From Rhinopomastus cyanomelas (taxonomy: Eukaryota > Chordata > Aves > Bucerotiformes > Rhinopomastidae), in assembly GCA_013400115.1 (NCBI GenBank), contig VXBP01004230.1, forward strand, positions 186,001-250,000: 64,000 bases of DNA, written 5' to 3'. Of this stretch, positions 56,301 to 64,000 are shown piece by piece. The translations under genes and the position numbers were made by a program. The notes beneath the pieces are model-generated. The model was not told where the DNA came from and ran no database searches. It worked only from the letters and a program-made list of their open reading frames with translations. The number at the start of each line of letters is the position of its first letter. Position 1 is the first letter of the stretch.

Positions 56301-59300
56301 GATGCTCTAGATACCAGCTCATGCTGAACCTGGAGCGAGTAGCTCAGGCTGACAGCAGAGAGCTATTACTCCAGCAGAGTTTTTTTCCCAGCAACTGTGG
56401 TTACTTTGTCTGATAATAGCAATAGATGCTTGGTCAGCAAAAAGTCAGCAACAAAACAGTTTGTCAGTTTGAACACTTTCTCCCCACGCACGGCGCCCAG
56501 ATCTGCCCTGTTACTCCGGATTCCAGCTTTATGCCCCAGCTTTGTTAGGCTTTTCTGGACCATCACACAGGGGCACCTCATCTCTGTCCCTGGTCTGTTG
56601 TTCTGGCTTGATACGTGCCCCTGAGCTCACCCTGAAGCACTGTGCCAGCTCAGGAGCTTCTGGGCTGGGCTGAGGACCATTTGAGCTGGCAACAGGGGAT
56701 GAGGGACCCTCCTGCAGCACAGACAGTTCACTTGCAGGTGACTTTGGAGCACTCTCGTGAGGGCAGCCCTGAGAGCAATTGGCTTTGCACTTGAGGACAA
56801 TTGCTGGAAAACTAGTCTCTTGTTACCAGCTGTAATCTAGGTTCATCCACCTGAAAAGGAGCACGGACCTCTGGCTGACACGCTGCTGCTGTTGCATGGG
56901 CTGTCTGCTGCTGTGCAGGATGAGCAGCCAGCACTCTGTGAGCACCCGGGCACCACACTAGAAATGGGCACAGCCCTGCCCAAAACCCCAGTGCTCCCCT
57001 GTCTTGAAGAGCCTGGTGTGGGCAGCTGTGTCAGTGCTGGGTTCAGGCAGAAGGAAGACTGCTGGCAGTCCCCACTGAGCTGAGAGCTGAGATCAGGAGG
57101 ACTGTCAGCTCCAGCCCCGCTGATGAGGAGAGGGGTTTTGTGTGCAGCTGCAGCATTGGGCAAGAAATGCTAATGGGAAACAGAAACTCTTCAAACTGTA
57201 TGGTGGAGGGGGAAACACGACATTATGAGCCTGGAGCTCTAACAGCCCTGCTGGTGAAATAACTGATGGTGAAATCATGGGAGTTTTTTTCCTTTTCTTT
57301 CCTTCATCAGGACACAGAAGTTTTTCAGCTTATTACACCGGGGCAATGTTCTTCTATGTCGACAGGATCTCAGGCGAGCGACGTTCTTCCTGCTGAGCAG
57401 TCCCAGAGAAAGAAGAGCAGAGTGTGTCCCTTTCCCATGTGCTAGTCACTAGAAGCGTTGCTTGTCTCCTCCGTGGGCAAGCAGAGGGTGCAAGGGGCAC
57501 CCTGGCATGGCAGCAGCAGCTCTCTGGGGCATGTGTCCCGCTTGCCCCACAGAAGTCTGCAGGACAAATGCTCTCTACAAATGGCACTCTCTGAACAGAG
57601 AGGCTGGGAGGGCTGGAAGGAGTCTTTGTTTCCCTCTGGGAGGTGGCAGAGCACATTCTGGATAATCGTTTCATGCTGCCTGGGAGTGGTGCGTAGTTTG
57701 GTTGTGTTAATTGTGTGGTAAGGTGCCTAGAGCCTTCTATTGGCATCTTTATTTATTTAAATACAAATGAAGAAGGCATTAAATCAATTGTTCCTTTCTC
57801 TTTGCTCTCTCTTCTCTTATCATTGTTTCTATCATGTACTCTTAGCTGTACCAGACTTCTGCTTTTTCAGCTGAATTGGGTGGTTGAGTGAGAGAGTCCC
57901 AGGCTCAGGGAGTTCAGGGAGGCTGAGGAAGCACAGCTCACATCACTGGCTTTCCCCTACCGCTGTTTCGTTTATATTTCAGGGCACTTCCTAACCTTAC
58001 TTGCTGGCCAAGGCGTTGCCCTGCAACCCTTTCATGCCTTAACCCTCCTGCAATGCAGACAACTAAGCAGAAAGCTGCATAGCAATACACTTGATGAGAC
58101 TAGAATACAATTCTCTTACCCCTTCAGCTGCTCTGGCTTCCATCGGGATGTGCTGAATCTGTGCGACACAGTTGGCCCCTCTACTAATCTAAACTCCAGT
58201 TCCTAAAGCTAGGAGCAGAACCCAGGATTCCTGGGTTTGATTATTCTCCTGCTATTTAGCAAATACTTTGCAACCAAATGGCAAACTATGAGTTGAGGCC
58301 CTCTCTCCTCGCCAAACTCCATAAAAGATAATTACTCCTGGAGTTCAAGCGGTGGCATGTTCTGCGAGAGATGTGGAAGCCTAGTATGCAGCTTTCAGAT
58401 AGACATTGCAACTGTGCCCGTGGTTACCACCCCCTTCCCTTCTTGTTCCCAATGATGTATTAAATTTGCAAGGTGAAAACTGTGTCTATCAACAATTCGT
58501 GATGTGTCGAGGGATCACACCACCTTTGTGGTGATTTGGGGGATTTTGTAATGGTGGAGCGGTGGAATCAGAAGTGCGTGGTCCTTAGGAGTCTGCATCC
58601 ATCATGGGACAGCAGCAGGATGAAGGCAGACTCGGTTCTTCCTGAAGGTATGACTGTATGTCTGCAGTACGTTAGAGCACGGGGCACTCTGCATCGGAGA
58701 CTGGGTTCCCTCTGCTTGGAGACTACACATCACACCTCCTTCTAAACTTGGACTCTGTGTCTCTGGTGATACCTCCTGCAGACGGATACTGGCCTCTTTG
58801 CTTGCCCTAAATTCTGTTGTACTTACATCATTACTCTCCTAATGACGAGCTGACAAATGCTGGTGCTTGATTTGCTGATTACAGGTGTGTGGAACACTTG
58901 TCCGTACGTTGCTACTACATGCCTCATATTTCAAGTGGTTGGATGTGCTCGCTTCCTTTGCAAAACATCCTGCACGTTTGCCCGGCGTTAGTGCCCTGCT
59001 CTGGCCTTCATCACATACCTGCACCCAAAGCTTCCAGAGCTGTGCCCTAGGTGCTGCTAAAAAATGTCCTCAGGTCCTATGTGCAGGTTTTGATGTAACT
59101 GGCCTTCTGATAAGAAGAGAGCAGACAAATGGCATGATGCAGCAGCCCTCCAGCTGTGGGTACTCTGGACCAAGGATGCTTCAGCAACCACCCTGCAACA
59201 GGTAGCAGGGCAGTTGTACATCTCTGCTTCTTCTACCTGTGCAAGGAGCTTCTGGCTGCTGCAACCCATGTGGTGCAGGTGTCTTTCACCTCTCATTTGT

Positions 59301-61070
59301 TTGTCCTTCTAAACCAGAAAAGGACATTTTCACTGAGTAAACAGTCCTTGGCACCACCTGCACGAGTGCACCACTGAGGTCAAAGGAGTGTGGGATCGGG
59401 GCAGGTAAGAGGTCTTCAGGCATCAAACAGCAACAGAGCAGGAACTGCTCAGGAAGGGAGGAACATCAACATTTGCATACACATTTCTCCACCAGTTGGG
59501 CAGAGCTCTTCTGCTCCTCTGGTTGTGTTGCTAGGAGAGGAGTGCTCTGCCCTCTTCATGGCTATGAATAGCTCGCTCTTGTTTATTCAGCTCTGCTCCG
59601 CCTGCTGGTTACAACCACAACCGGCACCATTGCGTTGCATGACTCTACCATAAAACAATGCAACTGCGAGAGCAACGGTCTCCCCTCCGGCTGGAAAGGC
59701 TTCAGGATACCTCTCCCGTGCACCGCTCCAGAGCCTTCCTCCTCTCACCACACTGCACAGTGCATCCTCTGCCTCCAGCAGAAAGGGCTAAAGCCAGCCG
59801 CGCAGCACGCCGTCATCCCCCGAAAGCAGTGCTGAGAGCACACCAGGGCACGAGCTCAGAAATCTGTCTTGAAAACACACGCACTGTGACTCCGGGGTCC
59901 TTTCTTGTTCCAGTGGCTGAGCCTTTCGTGGGCTAGAAAAGTTACTTTTCCTTTTTGTCAGTGAAGGGGCTGAGATTATTGCGTAAGCCCATGAATTCAA
60001 GATCAGGGACTTCAAGAAAAGTGACAGATGGCTTGAAAACTGGCAGTAATGGGATTCCTGAGATTTTCTTAAGGATGTTTTTTGTGAGGTCTGACTGGGA
60101 ATGAAGCATCTATGGCAATGGAATTAGATGGGTTGTACTGTCAGTGGGAAAAACTAACGGGGTTGAACAAAAGACTTTCCAAAGGACTGCAAAATGTGGC
60201 CGGGCACTGCATTTCAGAACATCTACTCCCAGGGACAGAGGGACAGGCAGGAGATGCAACCAGCCTGCACGTTATGAGGCTGGATACGTGTGTGTGCACA
60301 GGCAAGCACAGAGAGCCCTGCAAGTTCAGAAGAGCAGAGCAGAGATAAAACTCACAGCCTTCAGCTAAGCCCGGGCACTTGACTGAGAAGAATAAGCATT
60401 ATGTAAGGCAGAGCAGTCCAGATCAATAGGAGTTATGGATGGCTGCGGCACGGGTACAGGTGAAAAACCTCTTCCCCTTGCAGCACCGTGAGCTCCCACT
60501 TGTGAGTATTTACCTGGACATGTCCTCTTTCTCAGCCCAGGAGTTTCTCTGGGATCAAATCTCAACACTGCTTGTGTTTATATGGAATTTCCACACACTT
60601 TTCAGGCTGTTCAGAGAGCTGGGCTGCTGAACATCCAGAGATCCAGGATAGGTCGACTGCACACTGGGGAGGTGAGCTGTATATCATGCAAGGCACTGTG
60701 CCTAACGAGTCCAGAATTTGTCAGACCTGCTGTGCAGATGATCTGTACGTGTACAGTTCCCCCAGAGCACTCCAAAGGTCTCTGCTCTGCCCTGCACGCG
60801 CAGAACATCTACGTGGTGCAGGTGTCTGTGCGTCTGCCTTGGGACGCAGGACAACCATCAGGTTCCTATGGGATCTACTGGCTCTGGGGCAAAAACAGAG
60901 CTGAAACCATACAAAAACCTCTAGAAAATTCATCCCTGGCATTGTGAACAAGCTGAGTCAGGACTGCTCTGCCCTAATGGCAGCACCCGGGGGGTTTTCC
61001 ACACCACAACTGGTTCCTTCAGCCTTGCCCCATTACCATCCCCCCATCCTTTCTCTTTGCCACCAAGGTA
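53350..61070. other. Intergenic, CR1-free, nothing recognised
   Basis: 7.7 kb with only a possible ancient repeat tail near 54.1 kb. Many open frames of 60-260 codons overlap on both strands and look like chance. Confidence 0.5.
54040..54128 (+). mobile_element. Possible ancient amniote repeat tail
   Basis: CAATGCCTTGCACAGGGAGG...TACAAACAATAAATAC resembles the tail of old amniote interspersed repeats that end in GCACAnnGGGGnCnTG...ACAAATAATAAATA. Family not certain. Confidence 0.35.
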
Positions 61071-61079
61071 CAAACATGC

Positions 61080-61522
61080 TGATCAGAGCAACTAAAATGC
61101 TCAGAGGGCTGGAGCACCTCCCCTCTGAGGACACGATGAGCAAGCTGGGGTTGTTCAGCCTGGAGAAGAAGAGGCTCCCAGGTGACCTTCTAGCAGCTTT
61201 CCCATCTCTGAAGGGGGCTACAAGAAAACTGAGGTAGGGCTTTTTACGTGGATGTGTAGTGAGAGGCCAAGGGGAAAGGGTTCCAGACTTGAAGAGGAGA
61301 GATTGAAGTTGGACATGAGGAACAAATTCCTTCCTGTGAGGGCGCTGAGATGCTGGAACAGGTTGCCCAAGGAAGTTGTGGCTGCCCCATCCCTGGAAGG
61401 CCAAGTTGTCTGGGGCCCTGAGTAACCTGTTCCAGTGAAGGTGTCCCTGCCCCTGCAGGGGGTTGGAACTAGATGATCTTTAAGGTCCCTTCCAACCCTA
61501 CCCATTCTGTGATTCTAAGATT
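61080..61522 (+). mobile_element. CR1 LINE
   Basis: ATKMLRGLEHLPSEDTMSKL then GLFSLEKKRLPGDLLAAF, ending CTGCAGGGGGTTGGAACTAG...CCATTCTGTGATTCT; same subfamily as 36886-37783. Confidence 0.93.
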
Positions 61523-61559
61523 CAGTGCAGCAGACAAAGGAACTTAGATATGCAGAGGC

Positions 61560-61640
61560 TAGAACATCCTATTACATGCTGCTTGTTTTACAGCAGCTAC
61601 CTGAACCTTATAACTGGAGTTGGGGTCCTATTATACAAGA
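61560..61640 (+). repeat. Local duplication, copy A
   Basis: About 80 bp, beginning GGCTAGAACATCC and containing TGCTTGTTTTACAGCAG, closely matching 62088-62171 in direct orientation. Confidence 0.85.
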
Positions 61641-62087
61641 CATTGTATATGTGCATAGTGAAAAGGTCTTCTCCCTCAAGACCCCCCACCATCTAATCTA
61701 AATTAACAGAACTGCAAGGAAGAGGCATTGGAATTCCTACTTGACAATGAGGCAAATAAAAGGGACCAATTAGTCTACTAAAGCAGGACAAATTTTATAT
61801 ATCTGAGTACAAATTACAATCCTGCAGGCTCTTGTTCAGCTCATGCCTTGGTGCTAGGGATGCATAGACCTGCTCAGATACGACAGTGAGGTCCCATGGC
61901 TTCAGCAGCTCTGCTCTGCACCTTTCAGGGAAAGCTTCCTACTTGACAAGGCTGAGCATGGCAGCTGCAAGAGGAGCTGGACACAAATTGTCTCTGTGCC
62001 TAGAGAAGCAAACCTCCAGAATGGACTCTGTGCATCCAGAAGATGGATACACAGAGCATCCAAAGCCTTGGGCTTTGGTGTATGGAG

Positions 62088-62171
62088 GCTAGACCATCCT
62101 GTTCCATGCTGCTTGTTTTACAGCAGTTACCTAAACCTTATAGCTGGAGTTGGGGTCCTATTACACAAGAC
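62088..62171 (+). repeat. Local duplication, copy B
   Basis: Direct repeat of 61560-61640 some 525 bp away, about 90% identical by eye. No CR1 features; the origin of the unit is unknown. Confidence 0.85.
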
Positions 62172-62174
62172 ATC

Positions 62175-63710
62175 TACCCAAGACCCAACCTACACTGCTG
62201 CCTCTGCCCTAGAGCTTTCTTGTCTGCATCTCCCATGGACGTACTCCAGCTCCCAGCTGCCAGATGTTTTGAAGAGAGAGGGCATGCTTACCTCTTCTGC
62301 CAAAGGCATTCTGATTTTCCCAGTAGTTGTGGATTACCTGGGCACGCACACACACTGGAGAGGAAGCATCTGCAAGAATCACCAGCCTGGCTGTTGTTTG
62401 GGGTTTTGGTGGAGAGGAGGCAGAAGCCTATGCTCCAGTCCAGTCTTGAGTGACCACTTCTGACTTTTACCTCGTGTCTCTTTAGCACAAAATTCATAAA
62501 GAGATGCTGGGCAAAGGGACCCACACTCTCCTTTGTACATGGAGTGCCATGAGCTCAATGGGTTTAAACATGCGCTTACATGATCTCCTGAACTGGGGCC
62601 ATGAGGAGAGCAATGGGAAAGTAAACAGAAGAGAAACGTTATGGAAATGAAGGGAGAAACTCCATCCTGCCAAGAGCAGCACCTTTCATCAGTGACAAGA
62701 TACAGCCTCACCCAGAGCTGATAGGTATTAGGAAGTCCAGAGACTAGAAATGAAGACCAAGTCATCTTCACCAAGGTTCCAAAATGACCTGAAAGACTGA
62801 GACTGGGCAGTTGAGAAAGGCTATCTGCTAGGCACCGTGGTTCCAAGAGAAGGCAAGTTTAGCTCTGGGTTGGTTTTCCTCATGAGGGGTATGTGGCTAC
62901 ATGAAATGATCAAGCTTCCACCCATGACAACACAGAGAGCCTTTTGTTCTTTCCTAGAAGACTTAGAAATCTTGAGCTGAATATTAGGCTCAGGAGACAC
63001 GGCCGAGCCTTGCTGCAGATCTTGTGAACAGTAGCCATGGCTGCTGCTCTGTGTCCTGTTATGGAGACTGGGTGACAAAGCTGGATGTGACGAACACCCT
63101 GCCTATACTGCGGCTCTGTTTTCCATGGGTTGAGTGTGGCAGATACCCTCTTTGGAGGACGTGCAGTGCTGTTGAGGGGTGCACTTGAGCAGCCTACTCA
63201 GGGGGACTGGCTGACACCTTTTGCCAAGGCTTTGGCGAGAGTGTGCCCTCCCAGCTCCCAAGAGCCTGACCACAAACGGCTTGATTTGGTTTTCCTGCCT
63301 GTCAAATTCCAGACTGGTGTCTTCTTCCACATGTTTATATTCTCCACGTTGCCTTCAGTCCTTTCACGCAGATCCCTTGGCGCTACCTTTTCCAGCTGGG
63401 AAATTTGGAAGGACGTGTGATTTTCCAGCCTTGTTTCTCATGGCTCTGCTCTCCACCTTCTCTTTGCTCCCTAGTTGTTCTTGGTTGCAGATTTCCTTCC
63501 CTGCTTGACCCCTGTTTCTCTATCCTAAGAAGCACCTCATTTGCATCTGTCCTGCTATCCAAGCTACAAACCAGACCTGGTTAAAATTTCTCACAGTGAA
63601 ACCCTGACTCAAATGAAACTTCTGAGTTTTGGGGGGATTGCAGGAGCTCTGTTTTTGGGAAGTGGCTTTCTATGGAATATTTGAGTTTCAAAAACCTGTT
63701 CCCCCTTTTG
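62175..63710. other. Intergenic, nothing recognised
   Basis: Unique sequence between the local duplication and the MIR-like SINE. Confidence 0.45.
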
Positions 63711-63711
63711 C

Positions 63712-63876
63712 CACAGGCTTGGAAGATGACCTTGGGTAGGCCACTTCATCTGCCTTAATCTGTTTTACCGCTCATTAAATTGAGATGAAAATACTTGTCT
63801 GAGTTGGTGTTTGAGATCACTGGACAAAAAGAAAAGCCATCCAAGCGGTGATTATTATAATTATTCTTATTAAACA
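63712..63876 (+). mobile_element. MIR-like ancient CORE-SINE fragment
   Basis: GATGACCTTGGGTAGGCCAC then CTTCATCTGCCTTAATCTG...TTAAATTGAGATGAAAATAC matches the shape of the MIR core and 3' half (TGACCTTGGGCAAGTCACTT, CTCATCTGTAAAATGGGGAT), and the end is a (TTATTA)-rich tail as in MIR. Recognised from memory of the consensus; strongly diverged. Confidence 0.6.
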
Positions 63877-64000
63877 AAATCAGCTGATGCTTGTGCAACA
63901 CTCTTCTGGGCTCCTGTAGGCCTTTTCTGCTGAGTCTCACAGAAAGAACCTTGTGTTGTCCCTGGACAGGGATGTGTTTTTTGAGATTGTGTTTTGTGGT

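Noticed and set aside
58200..58320. Possible second MIR-like SINE (ACCCAGGATTCCTGGGTTT)
   Set aside because: Only a short match; the rest does not follow any consensus I can recall.
60582..60947. 121-codon plus-strand open frame
   Set aside because: A second frame is equally open over the same bases; no similarity recognised.
1..64000. tRNA, rRNA, CRISPR, bacterial operon features
   Set aside because: None seen; sequence is vertebrate nuclear DNA.

Overview
This is vertebrate nuclear DNA, almost certainly from a bird. Two intron-rich genes carry canonical GT-AG splice sites. Interspersed repeats are almost all CR1 LINEs, 5'-truncated and ending in the ATTCTRTGA-type 3' tail typical of avian CR1. 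By my hand count CR1 covers roughly 15 kb (about 23%) of the window. That is high for a bird and would fit a CR1-rich lineage such as woodpeckers and allies or hornbills, but the species is inference only.

Left part (1-25.7 kb), minus strand: two neighbouring genes lie in tandem. POGLUT1 (protein O-glucosyltransferase 1; CDS 25441 down to 7443) is complete. I could place all 11 coding exons; they join in frame to 1179 nt, 392 aa, the human length, with signal peptide, D133, D233, R279 and a C-terminal KTEL. About 2.5 kb downstream on the same strand begins TIMMDC1 (mitochondrial complex I assembly factor). Its first four coding exons are inside the window (4891 down to 548); the rest lies off the left edge. 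Both genes start in CpG islands. The POGLUT1 island carries NRF1- and YY1-type motifs and may be bidirectional, as expected if TMEM39A (head-to-head with POGLUT1 in human) starts there. I find no TMEM39A coding exon in the remaining 38 kb.

Middle part (25.7-43.6 kb): no gene was recognised. It is packed with CR1 copies, several nested or mosaic, including an RT-containing copy at 26.5-27.8 kb and a young copy at 36.05-36.88 kb about 97% identical (by eye) to an inverted copy inside POGLUT1. Single N characters at 14385 and 29240 lie inside or at the edge of CR1 sequence and look like placeholders for assembly gaps.

Right part (43.6-64 kb): markedly poorer in CR1 (about 0.7 kb in 17.5 kb). 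It holds an orphan CpG island with a CTCF-like site near 48.8-49.4 kb, a broken coiled-coil pseudogene-like segment at 52.7-53.3 kb (minus), a short local duplication at 61.6/62.1 kb, and a MIR-like ancient SINE at the right end. No functional protein-coding gene was recognised there. I did not find a convincing undescribed biological system; the best leads are the apparent TMEM39A absence next to a gap, the orphan CpG island in a CR1-poor block, and the unidentified coiled-coil pseudogene.
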